Shown: one piece after another, positions 24,837 to 36,727 of the stretch | Layout of the letters: every line of letters starts with the position of its first letter | Numbering within the stretch: the first letter of the stretch is position 1 | Origin: Fasciolopsis buskii | Taxonomy: Eukaryota > Platyhelminthes > Trematoda > Plagiorchiida > Fasciolidae | DNA length: 64,000 nt | Direction: 5' to 3' | NCBI GenBank assembly: GCA_008360955.1 | Contig: LUCM01001933.1 | Location: 220,420 to 284,419, forward strand | Position numbers and translations under genes: made by a program | Notes under the pieces: model-generated | The model's database searches: none | The model's input: the letters and a program-made list of their open reading frames with translations, nothing else | Told to the model about the DNA's origin: nothing

Positions 24837-25016
24837 TTGTCTTGTATTTTCTAGTTCCTCTATTGATAAAATAACAGCAGTGTACATCTTTTTCGAAAAG
24901 GGAGCCACGGCCAACGGACGGGTGCTAAGTGGGGAAGTCGAAGGCCACTAAGAGGCCTCGAACCCGCAATCTTCATGTCCAAACGCACGACGGTATCCAC
25001 TTGACCACCGCCGGTC
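24837..25016 (-). repeat. tRNA-derived SINE (family 1), copy 3
   Basis: On the plus strand the tail-to-head order is visible: TTGATAAAATAACAGCAGTG, then GCCACGGCCAACGGACGGG, then CTCGAACCCGCAATCTTCAT, and finally CTTGACCACCGCCGG at the head end. The element is therefore on the minus strand. The B box is slightly mutated. Confidence 0.8.
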
Positions 25017-26220
25017 GTTGACCAGACGGCTTTTACACAGGACCTTGGTCAATTTATCAATCGATGCGTATACACCCACTCGTAACCAGTATCAGTTTTG
25101 TTCCGAGCTAGGCACGCCAGTTTTTCACTTGGTGTTGTCGTCTTATCACGCACGGAAGCACGAGGAACTGGACTAAAACTGTTATTCTGCCCAGTTCACG
25201 TGACGATTGCATGGGTCGGGTGTGTTCCCCTCGATGAGACTCGATTGGACAGATGCAGATTGTACAGATTGCTCTAGGCTCGCACGGCTTTTATGAGAGC
25301 AGCTGTGTGATCCACTCCAGCTTTCCTGCTTGGTACTAATTCACATGCTGATTCTGTAAGCTATCACGATTATAGGTAGAAACAACTAATCAGATACAAC
25401 AACTGTAATGAACTTCCGGACGCACTTAACAACTTCACTATCCTTTTTGGTTTTCGATGGAACCAGTCCTGACTACTTAAATCCTAGGATGTGTTAAGGC
25501 GTTAATATGTTTTATTCCCCCTCTCACTGAAAACTCCTTACCAAAAGAAAATAAAAACGAGTAAATTCGCCCAGAAAATACGCAAAAGTAGGGACATTAG
25601 GCGACTTGGATTCGATGACAAAAGTTGCATGGGAACATTAATGGGCAGTGATGAAAAAACAGCCCATGGTCTCAGGCCCAGAAGAGCATTTGAGCAAACG
25701 ATACGTGCTCTCGCCCTAAATCTAGGCCAAACACGGATGGCTCGGTTGGCTTTTGGGTTTCACTTACTCACCGAAGGTGCGCATGTACACACGGACATGC
25801 CAACGTCACAGGACTATTGTCTGACCCTTCAAAAGTACACAGACACGTGTGCCGTTGAAGCAAGTGATCTTAACCGAACAAATTTCCGTGCCATTGGCTA
25901 ACCGCACTAGTACAGTTATTCCATTAAAAATAGTCTTTTGACGTTGCGCCATTATGCGCTCACCAGTTTACATAGCGACAATGTCTACACTGTTCAGGCT
26001 ACTAGTTGCTTATCGGTCAGCAAATGGATCGGGTTATCATGTGGATGATCAACGACGTTACTGTTATGAAATCACTATCTAATTTGATCACCATTAACGG
26101 CTATGAGTGGGGAGTCCACTTTATGAATCCCACAGGTTGAATGGGCTAATTCAGAGGCAAATGAATAGCAGGGTATCGGCTGCACACTATTGAAAAGTGG
26201 CAACAACCAGGGGTCCAGTA
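25017..26220. other. No gene recognised
   Basis: A 90-codon plus-strand frame (25629-25901) is the longest. It has no recognisable domain, start context or splice sites worth calling. Confidence 0.4.
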
Positions 26221-26412
26221 GCCGGCGGTGGACAAACGGATAAGGTCGTGGCGTTTGGACGTAAAGGTCGCGGGTTCGAATCCTCCCCCCCGCCGGTCCA
26301 CTTCCTCACTTGGCAGCCCTCTGTGGGCCGCGGCCCCCTTCCTGAAAAATGATGTACATTGTTGTTTCATTAATAAAGGAAGTAAAAGATGAAGGATAAA
26401 AGATAAAAAGAT
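26221..26412 (+). repeat. tRNA-derived SINE (family 1), copy 4 (reference copy)
   Basis: This is the clearest copy. GCCGGCGG opens the head, followed by an A-box-like TGGACAAACGG, a B box GGTTCGAATCC, and CCCGCCGG that can pair with the first eight bases as an acceptor stem. The non-tRNA body carries CAGCCCTCTGTGGGCCGCGG and AAAAATGATGTACATTG, and the tail ends TTAATAAAGGAAGTAAAAG followed by A-rich repeats. The head resembles a tRNA with a long variable arm (Leu/Ser type). Confidence 0.85.
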
Positions 26413-28167
26413 ACTTCCCACGCAGATAGCAGACGTTAAATGTTGTCAAAACAGTTAGAGATTGCTGGGTTAATCGGCTCTGTACGGAAGAGCCGCTTCT
26501 GTGAATGCACGAACAGTGTGTTGGATGATAGAGACGGAACAGGATCAAGAATTAACGTGCATGCACATTGATGTTACTGTCGTCTGGAGCGAAGACAAGT
26601 GACCATTGACTGTGTGCGGTCTAGAACCGGTATTCCATAACATTTGGGTTCAGGTAACTATCCATGAATTGAAGCGATTTGGAAATGGTCAGTGAAATAC
26701 GCGCATTGAGTACATTTCATTCGCTTAATGTAAGGTAGTCTAAATCCAGTTTGCGTGCTCTATGCTACTCCAATAATCGTGTATCAATGAGTCAAACGAA
26801 TGGATGGTTTACAAGACCCAACCGAACTATTGTTGTTGTCATACAACTAATGGGCTCTCGTGAACTCAAAAACTACTGTGCTCCTCCCAGACTTAAAACC
26901 AGTGGCGCGTACACACCGCTAAAATGTTGTCGCGGAACAGTTCAGTTCTAGGTAGGAGACTGATGATGAAAGTACCGAGCAATATGGGTCCCACCTCGCT
27001 AGTTGCAGCACAGCCGTTGGTACAAAAACCTGGATTTAGTTCAGTCATTCTGCTAGCAATGTCCAGTTTCGAGATTGGCTAGCAGGCACGCACGCACGCA
27101 TACATGTAAGCATGTAGGCCTGCATTCATGTACGCGTGGGGAAGCACACTGTCGCACGAACAAACTGTATTGATCCAACAGTACATGTTTGTAGGTGCTT
27201 CTTGCTTGAATCCTCCGTAGCACAGACCACGCGCTGTGTTTATTGAATTGTTCACGTCAATGTGTTCACAAAAAAATAGTGCAGTTTTGCCAAACAATTA
27301 CCAGTTTTTCATTCGTTACAATTCTACCGTTGCTAGTGCATACTTATTTGGGGAGGATGTCACAACCGATTCTAGGGTTCTGACAAGGAACGTCATCGAC
27401 GAGGACAGAATCAGACGTTGAGGCGTGCTCGTTCATCCCTACTAGTAGCATTTTGCTACGTTGTTGAGGTTCATTCCATTAAACACTTGCAGTTCTATAC
27501 AAACAAAGCTGAAACGGCTCCAACGGCAGATGTCTTGCCGCAATCAGCGGGACAGAGTAGAGTAGGTTTCGAAGCCGTGAACACGCGCCACTTGGTAAAC
27601 CTTCACTGTCGCCAAGACTGTCACCAACCCCTAGGAGGTTTTCAGCCCTGACTGATGTGGTCATCAGACACTGTTATAGACAGTCACAGGACTACGCAAG
27701 CGTAATTGACCAGGTGGTGTAGTAAGCTTCAGTTAGCGCATACAGATCAGAAGTTCGATTCCGAGATTCGCGGGCCACAACGGTGGTGGAGAGCGATTCA
27801 CTATGGCTTGGCTCGTTTCACCACGTCTGACCTGTTGACGTCTTATGCTCCAAGTTTCATGGTCATGATTGCCGGTCCCCCCCCCTTTACCTCAGAGCAC
27901 TGGGCCCTAGCGGCACGGGGCAGGCTCGTTTCACCACACTAATAATTCAGACATATTGTAAATAAAGTAAAATAAAAAGGTGGAAAGGAATCTGAAGTCT
28001 TACGCACTCTGAACATCACGGAACAGTTCTGACTTACGAAAAATAGGCTAGACGTACGAATCGTGCAAACGACAGCGTCTTCAAATGTCAGTAATTTGTG
28101 TAAATATCGGGACCAAATGACACAAGGAGTGTATCGAAAAATCGATGCGTCATGTATTGGTTTTAAT
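26413..28167. other. No gene recognised
   Basis: Frames of 60-80 codons only. A CACGCACGCATACATG-type purine/pyrimidine-alternating patch lies near 27085. No exon or shared repeat could be supported. Confidence 0.4.
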
Positions 28168-28331
28168 TGTGAATGACAATGTTAATAACACAGCGTTGTT
28201 GCTAGATGTAATGTGCCAGCGTTTGGACTACCGTCTGATTATAAAACTTGCCTTGAGAAAGACGGTAGTCGAAACGTTGGCACATTACATCTACCAGTAA
28301 CGCTGCGTTATTAACATTATATCATTCACAG
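28168..28331. repeat. Inverted-repeat element (family IR-A), short form
   Basis: Arms 28168-28235 and 28261-28331 are reverse complements over about 68 bp with few mismatches, and the loop is about 25 nt. Outer ends read TGTGAATGA. Internal landmarks are AATGTTAATAACGCAGCGTT, AGATGTAATGTGCCA and GTCGAAACGTTGG. The same landmarks in the same order form the arms of the longer element at 44520-44750, so this is a dispersed foldback or MITE-like family. No coding capacity. Confidence 0.85.
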
Positions 28332-28565
28332 TCGGTACTTGCTCACCCAAAGGCTTGGATCAGATGACGTAATTGTCTTATTGGAAATACGGGCAAGGGT
28401 TCTCTACGTTCATTCATTCTCTACTGACCTCAATGATAATGCGCCGTCTAGAAGAAGGGCTTACGGCGACAAGTGAAAAAACATGCAGCTCAGTGGCTAG
28501 AACTTTCAAGGTTGCTGGCTCTCAAACACTCGTGCAAGTATAAGTCGATCTGTATGACTATCAAC

Positions 28566-28680
28566 GTTGGTCTCATCGTCATCATCATCATTATCACCAT
28601 CATCATCGCCGCGATCACCACCACCCCCACCGTCACCAAAACCGACAGCACTAACAACATCACCACCACGCCAAAACTAC
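28566..28680 (+). repeat. TCA/CAC triplet-rich simple sequence
   Basis: Imperfect ATC/CAC/ACC triplets run for over 100 bp. They keep two frames open (poly-Ile/Thr and poly-Ser/Pro readings), which is a composition artefact rather than a gene. Confidence 0.8.
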
Positions 28681-29299
28681 AACCTCGGTCATGGTCAAAA
28701 ATGGTTTGTTTTCGAAAGTGACGGAAAATTTACACCTACCTGTAATGTCACTAGGCGAACGAGGGCACATGTAAAACGAAACACGCGAATACCACCGTGT
28801 TGCTGTACTTGTTCTTGTTGTCGTTAGCTCTTCTTATGTCCGGGATTCCGTTGTTGTTGTTGTTGTTGCTGTTTGTCGCTCCCACCACTATTAAGGTTAA
28901 TATGATAATCCTCTCGCGCGATCAAACTGTGAATAAGAATCTCGTGTACGTGTTAATCCGCACCACTGGATTGTATTTGATGTGATACATCGGGGTCGCC
29001 GTATGGTACACGTTGCACGGACCAAATGACCGGCCGACTAGTGAGTGAATCAATCAGTCACGTTCAGTGCGCGAATTCACGCTGTTCATGTGATTTGTCG
29101 TTTGCGATCCTACGATCATCGGTTTTCGTGCGGACCTTGATGAATCCGCATACGCGCGTGTATGCCACGCCGCAACTTGTCTGCTGGTGTATACGCCTTG
29201 GTCTGCAGCTATTGAATGCATTTTCGTGTTTAGACGAACAACTGAGTGTCAGTGTGGGTGTGAGTGTGAGTGTGAATGCAAGTGAGCGTGTGCGTAAGT

Positions 29300-29300
<1 letters not shown>

Positions 29301-29344
<44 letters not shown>
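29301..29344 (+). repeat. (GT)n microsatellite
   Basis: About 21 uninterrupted GT dinucleotides preceded by degenerate GTGAGTGTGAGTGTG repeats from about 29253. Confidence 0.95.
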
Positions 29345-29346
<2 letters not shown>

Positions 29347-30469
29347 GGGTAATGTGTACGTAATCTGTCTGGACGATCGATGCACCAGGGGAATCGTTTA
29401 TCACAGGATCCATATTGAAATGGTCAACCTTTCGATTTCCTGCAAGATCCGGGGCTCATGCAAGCACTCACAAGTACAAACGATCAGGAAATCGGATAGG
29501 ACTGAGTGTTTCCACATCTGCTAATTTAATGTGACGCAACCAAACTGTTCAGCTGGAATGACCAATTCTTCGAAATGTCTCTTATGCTGCTTACGGCTGT
29601 GCATAACCAGTACAACACCGGTTGAAACATGTAGCAATGCCGCATTTGAAAACCAAATCACAAAACATGTACAGTGGATGTGATCATGTCTTCTGTGTGT
29701 ATGGATAATTTTGGAGTTCCTTCGAGAGAACGTCTTGCAGATTCTGTGTTCAATGGAGGACTGTCGAGATCCACTCGTTTACCGGGACGTTAGAAGCAAC
29801 ATGCGTACAAAACGTACAAAGTTCTAGTTAGACGTTTAAAGAACAGCAGAATGTCGACAGAAGAAAAAATTGCAACTTCTTCATCTTCATTAATTCTCTT
29901 CGTCTGTTCTGCTTCCCGGCTCAAGCAACTATTCGCAGTCTTCACGAGGTCATCTTAGTTCCATGCGGCAATAGCACTCGACAAGTTAAGTCGTGCATTG
30001 CTGAATGCAATACCTATTGACAGCAAATTCCACAGCACAGAAGAGTAGTGTGACGAGTGATATTCAAGGGTGGGTACAATTTTATTGTGTAGTCGAATTC
30101 GTTCGTCATACGACCACAGGGAAAGGGGTTAGTAACGCTCATTTAGATTTGGTGCTTTGACCTTGAAGATTACCGGCATTGCTATATCTGAGCGAAAAAC
30201 TGTGTACATTTTACTTGTTATCAAGCTAGTGATAAGAGTAACGAGCACAAAACTTGGCAGACAGCTAAATCTGTTAAACAACACGCTTCACAAATGAGTG
30301 GGGTGGAAAGAGCATGCCCCACAGCTGTTGGGGTCCACAACATGGGGGGAGGGGTATCTCGTGACAGTGACCGTGACCATGATCATGACCATGAAACTAG
30401 GCGAGGCACTGAACCACGCAAAACCCAATTAAGGCAGATGCGGTAACGAGTTGAGCTACAGCCACCAAA
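29345..30469. other. No gene recognised
   Basis: No open frame of note and no shared repeat. A short CCATGACC-type repeat (GACCGTGACCATGATCATGA) lies near 30370. Confidence 0.45.
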
Positions 30470-30549
30470 GTGACCAGCGGATCTGGGATTCGAACCTCCG
30501 CGACCTTTTGTGAGGTGACGGACGCCCAATCCACTCGATCATCACCGGT
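30470..30549 (-). repeat. tRNA-derived repeat head abutting a SINE
   Basis: The minus strand reads TGATCGAGTGG (A-box-like) and, about 38 nt later, GGTTCGAATCCCAGATCC (B box). It looks like a separate tRNA-derived head immediately upstream of the next SINE on the same strand, perhaps a nested or tandem insertion. It lacks a closed acceptor stem and is not called a tRNA gene. Confidence 0.45.
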
Positions 30550-30733
30550 AAAGATCTTTTATCTTTTACTTCCCTTATTAATAAAATAACAGTGTACATC
30601 ATTTTTTAGGAAGGGGGAGTGAGCGCGGCCAACAGAGGGCTACCAAGTAGCGAAGTTGACCGGTGGTGGGAGAATTCGAACCCACGACCTTCACGTCCAA
30701 ACGCCACGACTTTATGCGCTTGGCCACCGCCGG
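30550..30733 (-). repeat. tRNA-derived SINE (family 1), copy 5
   Basis: Well-preserved copy. On the plus strand the tail CTTCCCTTATTAATAAAATA, the body GCGGCCAACAGAGGGCTACC, GAATTCGAACCCACGACCTT and the head end TTGGCCACCGCCGG follow in order. Confidence 0.85.
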
Positions 30734-31799
30734 CCGAGAGGTGAAAGTCCCAAACGAGGGGCCGCCAAAAGATGGAGGCTTACATATTTGACACCCATGC
30801 GTTGATCATCGGATAGACGTCCTTCTTTATGAGAAAGATGGCTAAGAAAACGTTCGGTGGAACAAAAAACCCCTAACCCCAAAGTTTAACACTGTTTAAC
30901 ACTGTCAACTGAAAGTTTTTGCAGTCCAATCAAACTCAAAAATAAGATTACCTAAGCCCAACTTGTTACATAGGTGGAAATGCCAGTTCGTACCATTGGA
31001 TTGGGGTTGGCAACGAAATCACGCCACTTGGAGATCAATTATTTTGGGCTTTGGTGACGAACGGTGAACAGGTGGACTGATTCGTCCAGAAGTATCACGG
31101 ATGTGGGAAATTCGCTAGAACGACAAGGTGCCTCTGTCCGAACACATTTAATCGAAACCCCCAATTTGAAACGCTTTGCAAATGCTGAGCACAAATATGA
31201 AAACAAGCTTCAATCATGACAACGCGTCTGCATGTATTCTATCAACGAAGAATGCTTCGCTCGAGCTTGACCGTGGCGGATTTGTGTGGCGAACAATGAA
31301 CGGTCACATTTGGCAGAGAGCGGACATGACCATACGGGCCGATGGGTGTTGAGTTAGCAGAGCCGATCGCTCGGGAGCGGAAGAGACCTACTGGGAACCA
31401 GTCGTATCGTTCCCATCTCACACTAGATCGTCAGTTTAGGAAATTCACTTGGCGGTCCCTTAGGTCAATTCAATCGGCACACAAATCCAGAAAATTTCCA
31501 TCTAGACCGATAAACAAAGCTTTTGGCATATCGGTTCAACTCATCTCTTGAAAAATGGTCGGCGACAACTGACTGCCGGACCAAAAGAAAATTGAAAAAG
31601 CACTTTATTAAAAAGAAATCACACCTAAGCATTGTTCTGCCAGTGTTAACACTTCCCTAAAAAGTTCCATCTGACCGCCATTAGCAATTTTACCAACTTC
31701 CCGAATGGTGATAACCGCTGCCAGAACCAATTCACCACAAGTACGAAACCCTGTGCTATAAGGCGGTTTCATGGATTGTGAACTAGAGTATCTTTTTTG
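30734..31799. other. No gene recognised
   Basis: A 69-codon plus-strand frame (31342-31551) is the only one of note. No domains or splice pair. Confidence 0.45.
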
Positions 31800-32100
31800 A
31801 TTACGGACAAGTGTCCAACCGTGGGAATTCCATTGGAGGAAAGACCAGTGCCAGACACCATATACAGATCACGGTACTTGCGAGAAATCGTAGGCGATTC
31901 ACATTTCCATGCTCGACTGACTGCCCCCTCGGACTCCGCCCGAGGTCATCCGTCCAACCTTGCACTCGGGAAGCACCAGACTCGAGGCTTGCTCGCATTA
32001 GAGCTCATCAGTGGTGAATACCCTCCATCGCACCCGGGGTTTGAACTGGAAGACGTGTGCATTACCACTGTGTTACCAGATCCCGTCAAAGGCCAATCAG
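31800..32100 (-). mobile_element. SINE-like element with Pol III promoter and hammerhead-like module
   Basis: On the minus strand a tRNA-like head has a near-consensus A box (TGGTAACACAG, about 32078-32068) and a B-box-like AGTTCAAACCCCGG (about 32049-32036), at the spacing usual for tRNA promoters. Directly downstream is a hammerhead-like fold at 32023-31968. The order tRNA-type promoter then hammerhead is that of the schistosome Sm-alpha SINE-like elements. Outer limits are approximate, because no second copy exists in the window to define them. Confidence 0.55.
31968..32023 (-). ncRNA. Hammerhead-like ribozyme, probably inactive
   Basis: Reading the minus strand: GGG (32023-32021), internal loop TATT, CACCA, then the core CTGATGA (32011-32005). 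Stem II is GCTC/GAGC with loop TAATGC (32004-31991). After AAGCCTCGA come the cleavage triplet GTC (31981-31979), TGGTG, CTT and CCC (31970-31968). CACCA/TGGTG and GGG/CCC form stem I around an internal loop, as in a type I hammerhead. The required GAAA after stem II reads AAGC, so catalysis is not expected. All other elements are in place, which is hard to explain by chance. Confidence 0.6.
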
Positions 32101-32942
32101 AATAACCGAGTGAAGTTTGCTCAGATGTCGTCCCCACCAATAAGATCGAAACTCAAGTGTGCTGCTCCTTGAGTATAAGGCTGACCGGATGGCCTGAGTT
32201 CTGTGCGTGAAATTTGTAGTCCGTAGGACAATCAGTCAGCAACAGGGCTGGTACCCGTTTTTTATATTAACTACACGATAAGTGTACAATATCCCCGGGA
32301 TTATGAGACTACCAAATGTGACAAGGGGACACAATGCAGGTCAAAGCAAAACCGCAGGCATTACTTTCGAACGGCCCGCGGTGTTAACTGCTTGAACACA
32401 ATGGGCTGTGCCCGTGATCATCTGCAGCTGCGAGTGGATGTTGTGCGCCTACGTGTTACTACACGAACTCGGGAAAACTGGTAGACTCCTTCAGTTTTTT
32501 GCTTACGAAACACTCTTCAAGTCTACTGGCAATGTTCACACCGGAACAATTATGACGCGTTCCAGTGATGCCAAATTCAGGACTGAATTGAGATAGTATC
32601 AGTCAAAAAACTGAGCAGAATTTGTTTAGAAACAAAAATGAAACTACAAACTAATCTTCACACAATCCTTGGAAACTTTTGCTTTGTCAGAATGACATCT
32701 GTTCACATCGAAATAACCCATACATCAAATTCATCCACGTATCTGTTTTTTTACTCTCGGGAAATCATACGAATTCGAAGTCATGTGCTCAAAGCAATTC
32801 CTGTTCCGTCAGTGAGTGGGCCAGAGGTGAAGACAATTCTCGCAACAAACTTACGGTATGATGAATGAAAGTTAGAGTACGTTTCAAACACACATAAGAA
32901 ATTTATGCTTTTGGCACTGAGATCACAAAGACCGTCCTCAGT
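32101..32942. other. No gene recognised
   Basis: Short open frames only (32638-32868 plus is the longest). The right boundary is the tail of the CR1-like LINE. Confidence 0.4.
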
Positions 32943-33610
32943 TCGACTGTATTGTATAGTATTGTATAGACTTCTGCGTACAAAAATAACGTCACATCTC
33001 AGCAAAAAAACGTGAGGATAAAAATTAAAATAGGAAACAAAAAAGAATTTACACCCATCACCTCGTAGAAATGTGAAAAACAAAACTCATCGAGGAATTA
33101 TCAGAGCACAGTATGATAAGATGCTAGGGAATTTGGCTGAAACCCGGTCCAAATGCGTGCTAAATATGAGACAATGCAGTTCCCATAGATATTGATTCTA
33201 GAGAGCATGGAACGAAAAGCGGATCGTGTAGAAATATGAGAGCGGCATTTTGAAAGATCGTTGTGCAAAGGATACGTGGAATTTGACAGTATTTTGTGAG
33301 CAAATTTCTCATATGTTGGTTGATAAGTGCTGATCACATAGATTGAAGGGCAACTCACTTAGTGGTATTAAAGACACACGACTAATAATTGATAGCCCCC
33401 AGCACAGAACTTCAAAGTCATTTCCGAGTAAACCCGGTGTAAAAATCGGAAGATGGTGCTTTGTTTCATATTGCGGTGTTCACGCTTCCTGAGTTGAAAT
33501 GGCAACCGTCGGAGATTCTTTACACAGATGGAAATGTGAGAAGTCCACTTCAGATTTTTATCGATAGTAACTCCTAGCTGTCTAACAATCAACTCTGGCA
33601 AGTATTTTCG
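32943..33610 (-). mobile_element. CR1-like LINE, 3' end with pentanucleotide tail
   Basis: On the minus strand, PELIVRQLGVTIDKNLKWTS and FQLRKREHRNMKQSTIFRF are the post-catalytic region of a CR1/Jockey-type reverse transcriptase. A frame change follows, then EKFAHKILSNSTYPLHNDLS, KCRSHISTRSAFRSMLSRIN and the C-terminus. The 3' end carries ACAAT-type pentamers (plus strand ATTGT repeats at 32943-32970). A copy at 55.4-55.9 kb shares most of the C-terminal peptide and the same tail. 5'-truncated, frameshifted and immobile. Confidence 0.8.
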
Positions 33611-33795
33611 TCGTTTACTCTGTCGATTTAAGGCCTCATATGAATCATGACGTCTTCCAAGTGATCCACAGAGTCACGAAAACCTCGTAAGCAATGAAAC
33701 GCAGTGAGTGCAAGCTAAACTGGACTTGGACTTGAAAATCGCCATTCACTCCTTCTCCAAACCGAACTGTCAAGTATGCAAACGTTTATTGTTTG

Positions 33796-33876
33796 GTAAC
33801 ACAGCGTGGTCGAAATAGTTGTCAATTGGTCAACGTTTGGGTTATGACAACAACCATTCGGACCACACTGTGTTAC
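33796..33876. repeat. Inverted repeat (25-bp arms)
   Basis: GTAACACAGCGTGGTCGAAA at the left (33796 onward) is mirrored by GGACCACACTGTGTTAC at the right (ending 33876), with about four mismatches over 25 bp and a 31-nt centre that itself partly pairs. It has the same general form as the 5.95 kb hairpin but a different sequence. Confidence 0.65.
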
Positions 33877-36518
33877 TGAACACTAAAAATTCACATAAAA
33901 CAATTCACGTAGCGCATCAGTGCTTTTATACAATGTTAACCGAACTCGGTTCTGATATGGTTATTATCAACTTTTCACGTCACTCAAACTGCACCAACCA
34001 AGAGTCTATGTCTGATCAAAAACAAGAAGTGTCAAAATGCGCAATTCAATTACCCGTGGCCGGAAATGGCCAGGATCAACCGAACGTGTAATAACACATC
34101 ACGTGTCTGAAGCCGTTCCAATTTTGAAACCACAACAACCCCTTCATCGATCGAAATCCCTTTTGATCGATCAGCTTATCAGCACTCTTTCTTGAGCATA
34201 TGAGCGCCTTCCTTTGTGTTACCATTACATCCGGTGCTAGTTAACTAGTGCAAACGTGGTTCTTCATTGCTTCCTATTCATAAACTATGGTGCAATGATG
34301 CTCTTGTGTGCGCGTATGCGACTGAGTGAACAGTCTGAAGAATGGCAATCTCCCGAGATTCACAAACGTCACGCAGTCCCCGATCGCTTAACAATATCAC
34401 CATTTCTAGGTGAAGTACAACAACGATTTTCGGTAGTTGAAAAAAATAGCCGCATAGAGAATTGGCATGGAAGTCGGAAAATAACAGCATGACCCGAGGC
34501 ATTCAGCTCGCGGTGGCTTCATTGCGAACGAATCAAGTAAGTAAGAAGTGGTAGTATCACCCAACAATAGAACCCTGGGTCTTCGCATTTGGGCGATCGT
34601 ACGTGCAAGATGCCGGTCGTGGAGAACCACTCCCGTTTCAGAATGATCTTTTACGCATGTATCGATTTTCCATTCCGAAATTCATTACAACCGTCCGACC
34701 GGACTAGGAAAATGATGTGCGTTTTGCGCAGCCGACGGTCAGATATACTGTGAAAACCGGCACGACAGCTTCTCCCAAATCACTTGTTTCCAATTGCTTA
34801 AGTGAATACATGGATCACGTGTGCATGAATTGAATAGAATTGCCAAACTGCACCGGTTGGTTATTTGCGGACGTGAGTTCCCTTTAACGACCACCTTGTA
34901 CATGATAGGGCAGTGTGACTTGATAAACTGCGTTTTTCACATCAGTAATTAGGTCCTAAACAAATTATGAAATAAAGTGAAAACTCTGAGTTTGGCTTTT
35001 TCACCCAAAATGTTTCATCACCTCCTAATTAATAGTAGTGCGTATCGACTTATCATAACCACGACCCTGGTCCGTGATGAACACAGTTGGAGGGAAATGG
35101 CACCAATCCATAATGTGGGAATGTACATGAACATGAACGAGCTAAATTAGCCGACCAATGAGTGTTGATCATACAAGACTAATATAAGCTATTTGATTCC
35201 GACTAACAAAGGAACTCTTGTATCCAGTCATCCTAGTATTTCTCACCGGAGTTACCGCGAACGGGAGACAAGATCGATTGTCGATTGACCAGTCGAAGCC
35301 AGAGGAGACGTCTTCTGGCCTTTCTCGTGCTATAACACCCTAGTTGTGACAACACTAGTGATCACGAGGAGACTCGTACGTAAGTTTTGTGCAACTAGCT
35401 CAAACATAGTAGTAGTAGTTGTTGTTGTTGCTATACGCTATGAACTGACAAAAACACTGACAATCTGGCGGAAATTACGAAAGTGCAGCCTTACACAAAG
35501 CCACGTGATCAGTACAGCTCAGCTGTGCTTGTACACCAAACACGGTTTTCGCGAGCATATTACAGTCAGAAGCCGACCGTTTGGGTCAAAAATATGACGG
35601 AACAAGTTTTGGATTTCTTAACTCGGACGCCTTTGTGAACCCACATGTTCGTTTGTGCGCCTTTGCGAATGGGAGCCTCGTGAAGACGTGCCCTTTATTT
35701 GTTCATCACCAATTCATCTTTTATTGACAATTCAAGATCAAAATGACTTGGCAGATGACATACTGTTGATGAAAACTTCGCGAATTCAGAAAAGTCACTG
35801 ATTGTTGCACTCATTCGTACCACCTATTTTGTCTTCAAACATTCAGTGGAAAAATCACGTGGACTTCGGATCGCACGTTCAATTAGCCCTGCCCAAACAG
35901 GTAAGCGGGCTGGGAATTTTTCCCATTTGATGCACGCGAATAACAGGAACGACGTACCGAACTATTCTCGAAAATCACACGAAGGTATCACAAGCCGTAA
36001 CGACACAGCCGACGGATGATGCCATCCACGGGAGGAATGAAATGAAGCAATTGGGGCCTGTGAAACGTTCTCTGTGAACGTAAACTGTCCCCTTTTCTGA
36101 TTGAAATGGTTAAAGACCCACCGCTTTTTTCTTGTTTTACTTTTCCATAGTCATTTCTGTAACCGGAACATATAAACTCTTCGATTTTAGCATTACCATA
36201 AGTTCAAACTTCCCATTTCATCCATTTTAAGCATGCCAGACACTGATTTCCCAGACTAGCACAAATTTTCCCGAATATTCTGTCGTACGACTATTTCACC
36301 TCTTTGCCGAAATTTGGTCGACAAAATTTATAAAATGTTTTCAACAATTTGGGTTATTGTTTATCTATTGTTCCTTCCGGCCTGGTAATCGGAAAAGATG
36401 AGTAAGTTGTTAACCAATGAGATAGCTAGGAATGTGGGACGTGACTGCCAGACTTTGTATATCTCACCCAGAATAAGCGAATTAAACAAACACATCACTC
36501 CTTAAACTGACCCATCTG
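33877..36518. other. No gene recognised
   Basis: Frames of 70-90 codons (33819-34091 plus, 34256-34492 plus) have no recognisable domains. A short TAG/TTG triplet run lies at 35407-35431. Confidence 0.4.
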
Positions 36519-36727
36519 TTGAATTCACACGTCAGTTGGCTAGCTACATTTCCGGCCTACGCACACATCTGTGGGGAAAACATTTTGATTTTCGTCGGTT
36601 TGCTTGAATGCACCGAAAGAATCACACGAAAATCATCTGCTTTTTACGGACTGTCTATGCGTTGGTGTAAAATCGTAATGTACACCGTCGCCTCGCAACT
36701 TACAGTACTATTGATTGACATTATCAA

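Noticed and set aside
28473..28827. Ile/Thr- and Ser/Pro-rich frames
   Set aside because: Explained by TCA/CAC triplet repeats. No splice sites or domain.
29026..29352. 108-codon frame ending in a Cys-Val repeat
   Set aside because: The repeat part is the (GT)n microsatellite read in frame; the rest has no support.
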